A stretch of 64,000 bases of DNA from Magicicada septendecula (GCA_034769895.1 CM068375.1:255419542-255483541), one strand, 5' to 3'; counted from the first letter of the stretch, positions 11,001 through 22,637 are shown. Notes: a model not told the origin generated them from the letters alone. A program made the numbers and translations.

Positions 11001-12239
11001 CCCTCACCCCAAAAGGGCAACATAGTTGCCCCAACGTTAAAGGCCAGGAGGGTACCCTACAGTGTACCTCTCCCCAAAAGATACCAGTGGACGTCGTGGT
11101 TGGGTTGGCTCAGCTGAGCTTGCTCTCAGGAGCACATAAATCAAAAAGGGAAAATGAAAGAGACGAAAGAAGATATGTATTATGTAAGTGTGCGGGTGCT
11201 GCATGCTGACCTGATCAGAGTCCGCATACAGCACAAGAGAGAGAGCTAAAGACAAAAGAAAGATTCTTGTATGCATCTTCCGATCTCCTGAGGCTCGCCC
11301 ACTGACTGAGGCCCAACTTGATACCTACTCAGGACAACAACTACCCCCCCTCTTTCTTACTGGATTGGAAAACTCAACGCCAATGCAACCATCCTCATGC
11401 GACCCTCTCCGCCAGACCAACCCCACAGGACCGCCCCAATACGTCACACTCTCTGGTGACCACCACCTACTCCTCCTGCTGCCACTCACACACGCGTCCG
11501 AAGACCAAAACAAGGTAACTAATACCTTGATATGTGAGCGCCCATAACTTTATTGTCCACATATGGACTGACCAGCCATATGCTAAAACAAGGCATCACA
11601 TATCCTTGACATATCTAACTGGTTGGTAAAAAAAGACATCCCTATACTTGGGCGGACGGCCCCTATTAGCCGGACAGAGAAAACCGCATCGAGGGCACGC
11701 GAACATCAATCCCTTCACTTGGTCTTCGTTACTGCAGAACTAACGAGGGGGTTTTACTTCAGTACGACCACGTCGAACAACCTACACTTAATCTAAAATA
11801 GCTACAACGGAAATCAACTAGGGAATGCGGCATGGCCAGGACTCTACAAAAATCAACGACAACCTACAACAAAGAAAAATGAAAACGACACTAAACTCAC
11901 TACCCACGTAGTCACAACTCTTCCAACTAACTTCTCTCTAACTCCTCTCGGATATTTTTTTTTCTTTTTCCTTTTCTAATTTTTTTTTTGCTTTTTCCTT
12001 TCTAATTTTAATTTGTTTTTTGGTTTTTTATTATGTTTTCTGAGGGGAGGGGTAGGAAAATCGGGAAGATGATAAGGGCAAGGATCATTGAAAGTTCAAC
12101 AGCTAGGACTAAGGTAAAGGACATGGTTCGCTCCGGTAAGAAGGATAGGTGGAGAAAACCAAGGCTCGCGGAGGCAGGGGCGCAACCCTGAAGTAGATGT
12201 ACACCACTGGGACTGTGGGGAACATCCACCCGCTACCCA
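11001..12239. other. noncoding internal region of element D
   Basis: This is the region between the gag stop and the LTR on the minus strand. It contains long pyrimidine runs (about 11955-12030) and no credible frame; the short ORFs here look random. A pol would be expected here and is absent. Confidence 0.5.
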
Positions 12240-13499
12240 TTAACCGCTTTGTCTCACCCTTTTATGACGAACTTTAGGAACCCGTTCCTTGTGGACATCA
12301 CTCTCTGAGAAACTATCTTGTGTAGAGCAATACTGATTTGTTGCATGTAAATTATATTCAAGGTAACTTACCTTTCTGCGTTTACCCCGATTTGGATTAT
12401 CCTCAACCTCTAACTCCTCTGCTTCTATCTTCTTCTCTTCTACAATTGCTTCTGGTTCTATTTCTTCCTCTACATAATCCAAATCATCATCACGACACTG
12501 CACATCTTCATCTTCTAGTTGCTCACCTGGTCCGCCTGAAACTTCTTTCCATTCCTCGGAATCCTCAACAATACTTACAGAAAGTGTCTGCACATCTTCA
12601 CACACTACATCATTCTCACCCACAAACTCTACAACGCTGCCACCCAGTTTCTCCCCAACTTCTACCTCATCTACTTCTACCACACTTGCAGACTGGACAT
12701 CCCCTAGTCCATCCGCGACCTCAGAAACACTTGCAGCCTCCCTAACACTTACACTTATACTCCCCTGCGTAGCATGTGCAGACCACTCTTCTGCCTCCTC
12801 CTTCGATTCCTCTTCTTCACCACTCTCAGCAACTACAACTTCCTCAACAGTACTCAACCTGGAATCCAGCTGTTCAGGTCCATGTGCAATGTCTAAATTA
12901 ACTTCTACTGACGATGGTAAAGCTCCACCATCAAGTGAATTATCATCTTCCGGCGTAGGCGATGATGATGTTATCGGCTCTGGATCCACCTTGGGCAGAA
13001 ATGGATTTACCGGAACAATTACTGCGACCTTTGGTCGGACCGTATTTGTAGCAACACAACACCGGGCCATCTCCGCGAAATTATTTGGACGATTCCCAAA
13101 CCTTCCCAAACGGGAACCGTCTTGGGAATTCAGTCCTCCTATAATTATATCTAGGACTTCGGTGTCGGTCAACCCTAATCTTAATACCCGGGCAGCTTTT
13201 CATATGTCCTGCACGTAGTCCCCCAACGGCTCTCCGTCGGCCTGATAACGATAGAACCAATCCAGCCTAAGCTGGGAACGTCGTGGAGGATACATGAAGT
13301 AATCCAACACTTCCGCATGAAAAGTGTCGACCGTGCCGCCCTGACGCCAAGTGTTGGTGACCTTCTGTTGCAACGTACCCTGGCAATACGGGTATATAAG
13401 GCACAAGACCTCCCCATCGGATATACCCGGATAGGCGGCCAACTGCAGGACAAGGTCCAAGAAAACCAGCAGCTGGTCCTCCTTAAATCCATCTATCAC
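12240..13499 (-). pseudogene. element D gag pseudogene
   Basis: The minus-strand frame from ATG 13499 encodes a retrotransposon Gag-like capsid segment (LLVFLDLVLQLAAYPGISD, TWRQGGTVDTFHAEVLDYFM, LRLDWFYRYQADGEPLGDYV). An in-frame TGA at 13200-13202 interrupts it. The frame then continues with LGLTDTEVLDIIIGGLNSQD and a basic/aromatic stretch, followed by about 200 very acidic residues rich in Glu, Val and Ser (reverse complement of 12400-12880). The total is about 420 codons. I see no zinc knuckle. The acidic tail is unusual for a nucleic-acid-binding Gag. It is not intact. Confidence 0.7.
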
Positions 13500-14146
13500 C
13501 GAAAATTTCTGGAGAACGGGTGAGAGGGTGGGGTAATTTCTGTTCCTCCCGGTGGTCGGGGGAAGACAATTTCTGAAAGCATAGCGCCGCCAGAATTACA
13601 CAATTCGCAAAACACTATCAACAAAACACAACACCCCACAAATACCTAACACCTACAAACATAATGACAATAATAAGATTGGACTAAGAAAAACTCACGT
13701 ACTATTCTTCCAAAGAGTAGACTGCGGGTCCACCTACCGATGCGAGAACTAGCCCACTACCTGAACAGCTCACACTCGATTACACCAGACAAAAGGAACG
13801 CGACACACACACAACACGAAAACAAAAATACCGACCAACGAAAATTTATTTTAACCTTTTCTTAGGTTACCTCCGGCTACCATTTATCGGCAGAAACCGA
13901 CTGCCGATCGGGCCATACCGCCTAATCACAAACAAACGCAACACCTCCCCAAACATGGGTAAGGTAAACTCAAACTAACTAAGCACCGACTGCGATAAGT
14001 CTTGCCCAGGGATTTCCCCTTCTAAAATTTCCTACCACGTGGCACTATTCACTATGCAAGGCGGGCAAGTACATATACATATGTTTCAAACCTTAAAACT
14101 AACAAAATATTTTCAACCTTGGGATATAGGGCCTTTAAAATTTTTC
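13500..14146. other. untranslated leader region of element D
   Basis: This is the sequence upstream (minus strand) of the D gag start. I see no frame or repeat except its border with the duplicated leader at 14147. Confidence 0.4.
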
Positions 14147-14254
14147 TAAGTTCTATTTAAGAACTAAACATTGTGAAAATTCCAAAATATTTCCTAAGTT
14201 TGCAAGCCCCGTCACGCCCTAGGACCCTCATCGTAAGCGCGCTCTGCTACCAAA

Positions 14255-14481
14255 TGTAACCCCTACTTCATTTTGAGTAGTTAAAACAAAAAGAATATTT
14301 CTTTTTGTAAAGAGGGGCTACAAGTTAATTAAAACTAGGCTAATTAAAATCGAAAACGGTAGCCTCTCCTATCCGCGGGTAGAGAGCAGCACTCCTTATT
14401 ACATTAAATTTTGTACTGCCAATAACGTCAAAACTGCCGAAAAATTTACTGAACTCGCGCTGAATCTTTTGACTCAGCACA
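14255..14481 (-). repeat. reduced LTR-like repeat of element D (right copy)
   Basis: This is a fusion of the two ends of the left LTR with the middle deleted; the junction is near 14342-14346. It is followed leftward by the initiator-Met-type primer site (14241-14252) and the duplicated leader. Bases 14482-14560 again resemble the LTR interior near 10640-10710, so the region has been rearranged. Confidence 0.55.
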
Positions 14482-14811
14482 AAACTTATCTCTCCATAGT
14501 AGTTAGAGGATGTTGGAAAATAATACCTCTCCACCGAAGAGAAAAAGCGCCCGTCAACCCTGAAGTATTTTGATAGACAAAAACAAGATAATTCGGCGTC
14601 GTCTACGTTTGCGTAACGAAATTAACGCCAGGGAGCAGCACGGGAATTTTCGTACCACCGAGAGTCGGCAAGTGCCGCCCCCCGACCACCGTTGTCTAAA
14701 CTATTCATTTTTCCTAAACACAGGTAGAGCGCAGCACTAATTACTGCCTTAAATTTCAAATGTAACCCCTACTTCATTTTGAGTAGTTAAAACAAAAAGA
14801 ATATTTCATTA

Positions 14812-16540
14812 TTTATTTAAAATCTTTAAGCACATTGAAAACTTATTCTATAAAATATTATTTCATTTTTATAATCCTTATCCCTAACATACTACATGCA
14901 ATTAATACAATAAGATATAATAAACACAATATAAGAAACATCTAGTGCACCCATTTCTCAAATCAAAACAAAATTATTTAGTCAGCTCAATAGCGAGTCA
15001 TCATTATTAAGTTACAACAAATTTTTAAATTCGTTACTCCCCGAGTAACCTCTTTTTCCACACACACACTATGACCCCCCCCCTGGACTGTGGCGTCCAG
15101 TTGCGTCCACAAGGACTGAAGTTTTGGAGGAATTTTGTCATCTCCTTGTCCTTGCTTCTGCGTTACATTTTTCAAAAACTAGATATCATATCTAAAATTA
15201 CAAATTTATACGCCCTTAATGCGGGTCTATCACCTGGTTTACTGTTCCCACGTGAACAGAGTGATAGCCGCTGTTCCATAGTTCCAGGGATTTCCCCTAA
15301 GTCACCCCCCAATAATTTCAAATCTATACCAATTTCAAGCCAACTATGGTCAGGTTTACAATTGCTGCCCACAGCTGGCTGTCGTCCAAAACCACGATTA
15401 GTGCTGGTAAGGCAGTAATCGCCCGAAAAGGTGGGGAAATCATCTTTCATCTCAGGCATGTTCTACTTCATCTCTATGATACACTGCACGGCAACAAATC
15501 AACATATAATATAAAATTACATAAAAGTTGTGCAGTGTATATTACGCCAGTTTGACCTCCGATGATGGTAACCTACCTTGATGTTACCATCAACACTCAT
15601 CGCTATCTGCAGTGGCACATGCCACCACTGCAATAGCATCCTAATAACTAACTTAACCCTTCTACTGTTGCAGTCTCTACTTTCCATAATTATTCACTTC
15701 TATTAACACCAAACAACCCCCCAAAATTACCCCTCTCTCTTACATGATAAGTTTTTTTTTTCACTCGGACACTTCTGCAAGTCCTACTTTTCACTTGTAC
15801 TACAAACTTTACAATTATTTTCGGTCACTTATTTACTAGAATAAAATTTAAAATTATAAACATTCCAAATTACATAGATTAGTAAGTATTTACATTGGAG
15901 GCTAATTCTTATTCTTCTTAATCAAGATTGGTAAGTTCGTAATCGCCTGAAAAGACGGGGTTTTGCCGCAAAAAGAATAGGAACCAGGTAGACATACTAC
16001 GTGAATTCACGTTCCCTTATTACTGCCTTTTACATCATATTTATTCCATTTATTCTCCCATTTATTCTAACCCGCCATCTACCTGGCCCCCATCCCTCTT
16101 GCAACAAAATTTGTCTTCTTCAACTATATTGTAACTACAGCCATTGGCTATATTTATTTTTACCAATAACACTAGAAAATTTATGTGAATGAACTGCCTT
16201 GTTAAATATAGCCTCCTTAATTATTTACAATCACTCCCAGGCAGTACTGGTACGTGATATGGTACACCTAACCGCTGCACCGTGAGTGTAAAAACATAAT
16301 TTATATCACGTACCTTTAGGGATCCCCCTCACCGTTCAGTGAGATGCTGAAATTTCTACTCTATACCAATTTTGGTGGAGCCGGACCATCGTCGTTTCAC
16401 CACCCGAAGGAAGCTCTGCCAACCATGGTCCGCCTCCAAGTGCCGAAACCCACGGCCAGGACTGGTAAGGTCGTGACCGCCCGAAAATGGGGGAGAGTCC
16501 CTTCTGAAACATAAAACAATATATTAAAATTTAAACATTC
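14812..16540 (-). other. element A region downstream of integrase, with diverged internal duplications
   Basis: No intact frame is present. A short minus-strand ORF (15459-15172) includes DDFPTFSGDYCLTSTNRGF. A motif reading TTTTCGGGCGATTAC (minus) recurs near 15410-15440, 15930-15962 and 16465-16495, and about 150 bp around the first and third copies align. The position (after integrase, before 3' LTR) is where env-type genes lie in some gypsy elements, but I see no signal peptide, transmembrane or furin-type feature to support env. Confidence 0.4.
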
Positions 16541-16549
16541 ATTGTGACC

Positions 16550-17568
16550 GATACAACTTCAAGTTCGTCGCATTTTGTGTACTTACTATCTCCTGCGTTG
16601 CTGGGTTGCGTAACACGTATGCATTACTCATCTTTACTTCTACAATTTCATATGGTCCCTCGTATAATAGGAAAAACTTCTTTATCTCCTTATCTTGTGC
16701 GCTAGACAAATCGTGTCTCCTTACCAGTACTAATTGCCCTACCTCATATTTAGTCCACTTACCTTTAGCATCATGTCTCTGCTTTCTCCTTTCTCCTTTT
16801 GTTAGTAAATTTTCATTCGCTAGTCAGATCTTCATATTCACGTCTATAGTTTGATTTTCTGGTGGATAGTCAAAAAGTTGTTCCAATATCCTAGGTGGCC
16901 TTGTTCCTTTTATTAATTCATACGGCGTAAACCCGGTGGATTCATGGGTGGTACTATTCAACCATTCTTCTACTTTCTTAACGTAGACTGGCCATTCGGT
17001 ATGCTTGGCGTGACAATACGCCCGAAATATCCTACCAATCTCTCATCACCCGTTCTGCCTGGTTTGACTGTGGATGGTACACTGCCGTATGCTTGGGTAT
17101 TATGCCTTCCCATCCAAGAGTTTGTCTCCACCTACCACTTATAAACTGGGGTCCATGATCGGATAGAATTATCTTCGGCTTACCTATATTTACCATATAA
17201 TCTCTCGTTATCTTTTCGCTCAGCACTCTGCTCGTCGCTCTCTTGATACTATATAACCTAACGAACTTAGAAAACGTGTCTAACACAACAAAAACATACA
17301 TTACTCCACCCCTACCTTTGGGTAATGGCCCATACAAATCTACAGCAACTAAATCAAACTGTCTCTCTACCTTAAAATAATTCAATTCCCCTTCTACTCT
17401 ATAATTCACTACCTTAGATCTCTGACATAAATCACACACCCGTAATAACATCCGTACCCTCCTCTCCATATTCTTAAAGACACGTGATTCTTTTAAAACA
17501 TTCGTACACTTTTTAGCCCCAAAATGCCCATACCTTATATGGCAATCCCAAATAATTTTATCTATCAA
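16550..17568 (-). pseudogene. element A integrase (zinc finger, core, C-terminal domain)
   Basis: This enzyme inserts the cDNA copy into the genome. From 17568 the frame shows an H2C2 zinc finger (HIRYGHFGAKKC ... CDLCQRSK), then the core with DLYGPLPKG (first Asp), ILSDHGPQF (second Asp) and HPQSNQAERVMRD (Glu). The frame is lost near 17030, but minus-strand reading continues (VEEWLNSTTHESTGFTPYEL) to a C-terminal segment, FFLLYEGPYEIVEVKMSNAY, of the GPY/F type near 16600-16680. A stop also interrupts near 16825. The order after RNase H is diagnostic of Ty3/gypsy. Confidence 0.85.
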
Positions 17569-17579
17569 ACCTGGTACAA

Positions 17580-18224
17580 CTAATCTCCAATCACGCTCAC
17601 CCCTTCTACTTTTTTGAATAGAATTCCTTGATATATTTGGAAACGTGCATTATATTCCGACCCATCTACATCCGCTTCTAAACTAGCAATTATTTTACCA
17701 GGTTTATTTTCAGATCTTTGCATGCTCTTAATATCACTTAATTCCTCACCAAAAATTCTATCTTCCCTCGTTAACCGGAAAATTTCTATCTCCTTAAGAT
17801 CCCTCCCTGTCTTATTTTCTATGTTATCTACCCTGGAAAGAGTGTCTGGTACTTTATTGTCTGTCCCTTTAATATATTCCCAAGAAAAATTGTATTCTTG
17901 TAAGGTTAGTACCCACCTGGTTAGATGACTATGAGTTAATCTGCAAGAGTTAAAAAATGACAGTGCCTTGTGGTCCTTCCTGATAACTGTCTTGTTCCCC
18001 AAGATGTAGGTGCGGAACTTTCCTACCGCAAACACTATACTCAGCAACTCCTTCTCCGTAGTGGTATAGTTTCTTTCAGCTGCCAAAAGAGATCTGCTGG
18101 CAAAAGCTATCGTGTGGTGTTCTTTGTCGCTATGCTCCTGATACAACTCCGCTCCCAGGGCGACGTTACTGGCGTCAGTCTGTAAGTAAAAAGTTTTTAA
18201 GAAATCAGGGTGGTTCATCATCAT
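17580..18224 (-). pseudogene. element A RNase H domain and linker
   Basis: The frame MMMNHPDFLKTFYLQTDASN starts with the RT thumb/RNase H junction. It shows the LQTDASNVALGAELYQ motif, IAFASRSLLAAERNYTTTEKE with the catalytic Glu, and GTDNKVPDTLSR, which carries the last Asp of gypsy RNase H. It removes the RNA strand during cDNA synthesis. A stop near 17577 separates it from the integrase zinc finger, and the join to RT at 18225-18362 is also out of frame. Confidence 0.85.
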
Positions 18225-18362
18225 ATTGGAAAATTTTCTCTTTATCTCCTCGAAAGCATCCCTTTCCTTCTCTCCCCATTTCCATTGTTTATTTTTCTGT
18301 AGTACAGCACTTAACCTTGCTGTTGTCTGCGCGTAATTTTTCTGGAATTTTCTATAGAAATT

Positions 18363-19274
18363 TCACAAACCCAAAAAACTTTGTAACTGTTTAATATTCT
18401 TGGGTTCAGGAAAGCGCATTATAGCTTCTACTTTATCAGGGTTAGCTAAAATTCCTTCTGGAGTTATTATAAAACCCAAAAAATATATTTCGGTCTGTAA
18501 AAATTTTGACTTCTCCCAATTAACAGTTAAACCCCCATTCTGTAATTTATCCAACACATACTCAATATGTTCTAAATGTTCCGCGAATGTTCTGGACGCT
18601 ATTAATATGTCATCAACATATACAGTCAGAAAATCTAAGTCCTTCGGTTGTAGTATCATGTCTAAACACTTAATAAAACTCGCTACACTAGTGTTGAGCC
18701 CAAATGGCAAACGTTTAAACTGATAATTCTTACCATTGAAGAGAAATGCAGTATACCTCCGACTCTCTGCTGCTAACGGCACCTGCCAATATCCTGTGGT
18801 TAGATCCAAAGATGTCATGTACTTGACCCCGCTGAATTTCTGGAAAATCTCATTAATAGGTTCTGGGGACTCTCGGTCAGGTATTATAATCTGATTTATT
18901 TTCCTTGCATCTAAGCATAATCTTACCTTTCCGTCCTTCTTTATTACCACCATCAATGGGTTCCAGTAAGGCGATATTGATCTTTCAATTATGTCTCCCT
19001 CCATCATTCGATCCAACTCCTCTTGAACTGCTCTCCTCTTTGAAAATGGTACTGGATAACTCCTCTGCATGTAGGGTGAGTGTTCTCGAACCTTCAGCTC
19101 ACACGCATAGTCCTTGGCTTTTCCAGGCAACTCCGCAAACACATCTCTAAAACGTTCAACAACTGCCCACAACTCCTGTCGTTGGGGATTCCCTACAACT
19201 CCACCCTCATCAAAAAATTTATCAGCCCTATTTTCCCATACTCTCTCATCACTCACATGCATCTCTCCCTCCAC
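18363..19274 (-). pseudogene. element A reverse transcriptase
   Basis: This is the fingers and palm of a Ty3/gypsy RT: PYMQRSYPVPFSKR, SPYWNPLMVVIKKDGKVRL, LDLTTGYWQVPL (first catalytic Asp), FKRLPFGLNTSVASF and FLTVYVDDILIAS (YVDD box), ending FPEPKNIKQLQSFLGL at the thumb. The 303-codon frame itself has no stop, but the flanking protease and RNase H are shifted out of frame, so the polyprotein cannot be made. Confidence 0.9.
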
Positions 19275-19279
19275 ACTTT

Positions 19280-19827
19280 CTACAACTCACTCTCTCGACA
19301 TATATTCACTTTAGTTTCTATATCCCCATCGCCCACTCGTTTTTGTATCATTTTTACCCCTGTAACTCTAACTTCATCTAACACCCTCTTAAAATTAACC
19401 CTGACTGGTTCACCCCCTCTATTGAATTCTACTATCCGTTTATTAAAATCTATTACGGCCCCATTTCTCTCCAAAAAATCATTTCCTAAGATTACGTCTA
19501 AACTCAGTCCCTTAACTACTAGAAAAGTGTTCTCAAATTCAGTTTCATTAAGGAATATATTTAACTGTACTTGTTTAGTAACTCTTTACTTCGTACTCCA
19601 GTTACCCCCACTACTGTTACGCCCACAACTAGTAATGATGGTATATTTTTATTTACTTCTTTTAATTCTCCCAGTACATTTTCTGAAACTACTGATATTT
19701 CACTCCCTGTGTCAGTTAATGTTTTAAAATTCTTACCTTCTATGGTGACGATTACCTCCGTCAATCCTGTTTTGTTTTCTATAACTTTCGTGTCATCTTC
19801 CTCCAACAACTCCTTCGTCATGTCCAT
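19280..19827 (-). pseudogene. element A aspartic protease
   Basis: The minus-strand frame from 19827 contains FKTLTDTGSEISVVSE, the DTG-type active site of retroviral-like aspartic proteases. A frame break near 19570 moves the remainder to another frame (GLSLDVILGNDFLERNGA across 19470-19530, the second conserved protease loop), followed by a linker to RT. The protease would process Gag-Pol. It lies directly downstream of a Penelope insertion that separates it from gag. Confidence 0.75.
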
Positions 19828-19847
19828 TTGTATTACATTATTATGAT

Positions 19848-20345
19848 CAAATATATTGGAACTTACCGTCTGCGGCTTTTCAGAAACAGTGTCTTCATAA
19901 AATTTACATGTTTCGGGACCCTTGTCCCATCATCAGAATTTAAAAATAATGTGTATCATTTAAATTTGATACACTTGTCAAACACTTAAAATATTAAAAT
20001 CCAATATAAAAATATAAAAATAACTTAATATAACATGATAATACAATATTTACAGCGAGTGCGAAGGTTACCGATGTACATCGTATGAAAACCGACCGCG
20101 CACTAATTTACGTCTCGCTCCCACCACGACAATAGCGCAAGGCAGTGTTGTACAATACATTTGACTTGAAGACCAATTTATCATTTAAAACATGCGGCTT
20201 GGTATCAGTATTATTATGTGCTTTATAAATTTCGTACTCTTCAAGAGCGTTCAAATATCGCCCTTTCTTACATATGTGAAGGGGTTTCAAATTAGTTTTA
20301 AAATTAGTGTAGCTATGATTTTCGGAAATGATTTATTCCTTTTAA
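19848..20345 (-). mobile_element. 5'-truncated Penelope-like element with 13-bp target duplication
   Basis: A 498-bp insertion is flanked by ACATTATTATGAT on both sides (19835-19847 and 20346-20358). It encodes on the minus strand the C-terminal tail of a Penelope endonuclease (MKPLHICKKGRYLNALEEYE ... VLYNTALRY), matching the tail of the 828-aa protein in style. Its 3' region has a hammerhead core: minus-strand CTGATGA, stem GGGAC/GTCCC, GAAA (19911-19936). 5' truncation with a variable target duplication is typical of target-primed reverse transcription. It interrupts element A between gag and protease. Confidence 0.88.
19911..19938 (-). ncRNA. hammerhead ribozyme core in truncated Penelope copy
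   Basis: On the minus strand, CTGATGA followed by a GGGAC-loop-GTCCC stem and GAAA is the canonical hammerhead catalytic core. The whole ribozyme would extend on both sides through stems I and III. This is a better consensus match than the motif in the intact Penelope element. Confidence 0.6.
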
Positions 20346-20358
20346 ACATTATTATGAT

Positions 20359-21954
20359 ATTCGTCGGTTATCTGGACCCTCTTGTTCTCCGTGGACAATG
20401 GTGGGGTCCTCGCTTCCATTGTCGGCCTCAGTTTTCCGTTGACGTACCCGCCACGGCTTGGTTATATCCTCCTGTCCCTCTCGTTGCAGGTCTACCTCCT
20501 CTGTCGTTACCTCCTCCTCGTTGTTGTTGATGATGTTGATTCGGTGCCACGTTGCTCCGTTGGCAATCTCGTGCTTTGTTGCATCTGTAACATACTGTTC
20601 GGATAGCATAATTCTCGTATTCACAACTTAAACATTTCCAAATTCCGCCTTTAAAATTAGGGTTATTATTTCCCCTCATTCCTCTATAAGAGTTTGGTGG
20701 TCCCCTGTACTGATGATAATTGTCGTTATTTAGTACCGCTGGTGGATTTGGACGCCTCCCTACTTCGCGTTCCCCAATATTTTGTAACACATCTAACATA
20801 CTCTCCAGTTCATTTATATCTACTATCTCTCTCGTCATTAAAGTTATCTGTACCTCTCTGGGCAGGTGTTTACTAATATGTCTAACGAATGACCGGAACG
20901 GCAACGGCAGTTCTAGGTACTTTGCTTCATTATATATTTTCATGACGTACATAGTTAGGTGGTTGTTTATTCTCCCAAAATTCCCAGTTCCCATGATCTT
21001 ACTATGTAAAATTTCTTGGTCTTCTTCTGACCAATACTTATTTCGGAATGCTAACTCGAATTTTTCATAACTACTTCACTCTGTATTATGTACTTCCGCC
21101 CATATTTCGGAATTACCCTTAAAACACTTTAAAATTTGTAACAACTTAATCTCCCAAGTATTACTATTAAACTGGTTAAATTCTCTTACCCTACTCAAAA
21201 ATTGCATCGGGTGTACTCTGCGGTTGTCACAATTAAATTGCTCAAGTTCTATGTCGTCTTTTGCTTCACGAGTATACAACACTCGCTCCGCAACACTATT
21301 TAAATTTTGGCTTACGGCCACATGTAACTCATCTTTAATTTCTATGATGTCTCGCTCAATTACATTTCAACATCAATCTTATTAATACATTTACTCTCTA
21401 TCTCCTACACTCTGTTCTTTAATTTGACTCTTAATTTGATCTGTCATTTGTTCATTTGCATAATTTATTTTGCTTTCAAGATTTTCTGTTAATTCATTGA
21501 TTTGCTCATCGAACTTATGGTTCACTGATTCTAAGACTTGTTCTTTAATAGTATCACAACGTGTATTAATTTCCTTAATGTGCTTTTTAAAATCTGAATT
21601 CTGCTGTTTAATTTCATCTCTAATTTCGTCAAATCTACTATTCTGTTCATCTAATTTCTCATTGAAACTACTTTTAATTTCTTTGATTTCGTTTTTCTGT
21701 TCATTCATGTTAATATCGTTTACATCAAAACGACTGTTTATTACTTGAAATTGTTTTTGTAAAAAACTCATTACATCATTGTCGAATTGGCTATTACATG
21801 TATTTGAGGTTGGAGTTGATAGAGTGCCCGAGTCATCTATAGCTGACTCAGTTAAGCTGACTTCTTTTGATCAATTTACTGAGGTTGAATGAATCTCTGG
21901 TTCCCCCACACCAGCCGACTCGCTCATTTCAACTACAATCTCGTTATTATCCAT
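20359..21954 (-). pseudogene. element A gag with coiled coil and RanBP2-type zinc finger
   Basis: Structural protein relic. ATG 21954 starts MDNNEIVVEMSES. An in-frame TGA lies at 21871-21873. A SLTESAIDDSG stretch follows that resembles the N-terminus of element C ORF1 (SLTDSAIMSDSG). A long heptad-like coiled coil (FLQKQFQVINSRFD ... ESVNHKFDEQINELTENLES) covers 21771-21400. A capsid-like segment (VHPMQFLSRVREFNQFNSNT) lies at 21321-21079, with a stop at 21076-21078. Near the C-terminus WKCLSCEYENYAIRTVCYRC fits the RanBP2 zinc-finger pattern W-x-C-x2-C-x3-N-x6-C-x2-C, followed by a Gly/Arg/Gln-rich tail. A RanBP2 finger in place of a CCHC knuckle is uncommon. Confidence 0.8.
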
Positions 21955-22143
21955 TTGTTTAAATTATTTTATTTTTTACTTATTTCTAACACACATTCAT
22001 CAATAACACTGTAACATAACCTTATGTGACACTCTCGTCACCTACGTAATTTCTACGTACTAACAAAATTTATTTTTCTTTCAAACAACCATTCTGCTCT
22101 CCCAGTAGGCCTATTTTTTATATAAATTTCTTTATATAAAATT

Positions 22144-22164
22144 GTCCCTCAGTTCCGGGCGCCA
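22144..22164 (-). promoter_or_regulatory. primer-binding site of element A
   Basis: On the minus strand, one base after the 5' LTR end, the sequence reads TGGCGCCCGGAACTGAGGG. TGGCGCCCG is the start of the tRNA-Lys-type primer site used by many gypsy-like elements and retroviruses. This fixes the element's orientation and the LTR boundary at 22166. Confidence 0.65.
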
Positions 22165-22165
22165 T

Positions 22166-22550
22166 TGTTAAGTTTTATTTACTTTAATTATTTAATATCT
22201 GTCTATCGGTACATAACCAGTTGTTGACGTCTGTATGCAGACGCCATCTTTAAAGTTAGCCAACTGAAAACATATGTACTTACCAAAATCGGGTCCTTTT
22301 CTGCGAACACAGGAGAACAGAATTATGGCTGTTTGTAATAAAGAAAGCTTTACTTATTTCCTATAATTAAGTTTTATTGACATTTAATAATTGACATTTT
22401 TTTTTAAAAGATCATTGACAAACTATCTCTTCACATAGAAAAATTGAAACATGGTATACAAAATTTCAAATAATAAAATATCAAGAAATTAAATATAACT
22501 AATTTTTAAAACACAAACCAGCCTTCTTTATATACCTACTTTCATTCACG

Positions 22551-22637
<87 letters not shown>

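Larger units (their letters stand above)
7976..14811 (-). mobile_element. gag-only LTR element D, tandem or rearranged
   Basis: This minus-strand element has a long LTR-like block at 8087-11000, a gag relic at 12240-13499 and a reduced LTR-like block at 14255-14481. Minus-strand LTR ends are TGTGCTGAGTC and GGGGTTACA. Beyond each GGGGTTACA lies TGGTAGCAGAGC (rc at 8073-8084 and 14241-14252), matching the 3' end of an animal initiator tRNA-Met as a primer-binding site. The leader after it (7980-8086 and 14147-14254) is duplicated, so two units appear to share an LTR in tandem. No protease, RT or integrase is visible. The right end (14482-14811) contains scrambled LTR pieces, including a third copy of the TGTAACCCC end near 14758. 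Confidence 0.6.

Noticed and set aside
12338..12745. Plus-strand Leu/Pro/His-rich ORF of 135 codons
   Set aside because: It is the complement of the acidic region of the element D gag frame on the minus strand; composition explains its openness.
14987..15459. Possible env gene in element A downstream of integrase
   Set aside because: No signal peptide, transmembrane segment or cleavage motif can be read, and no long frame exists.
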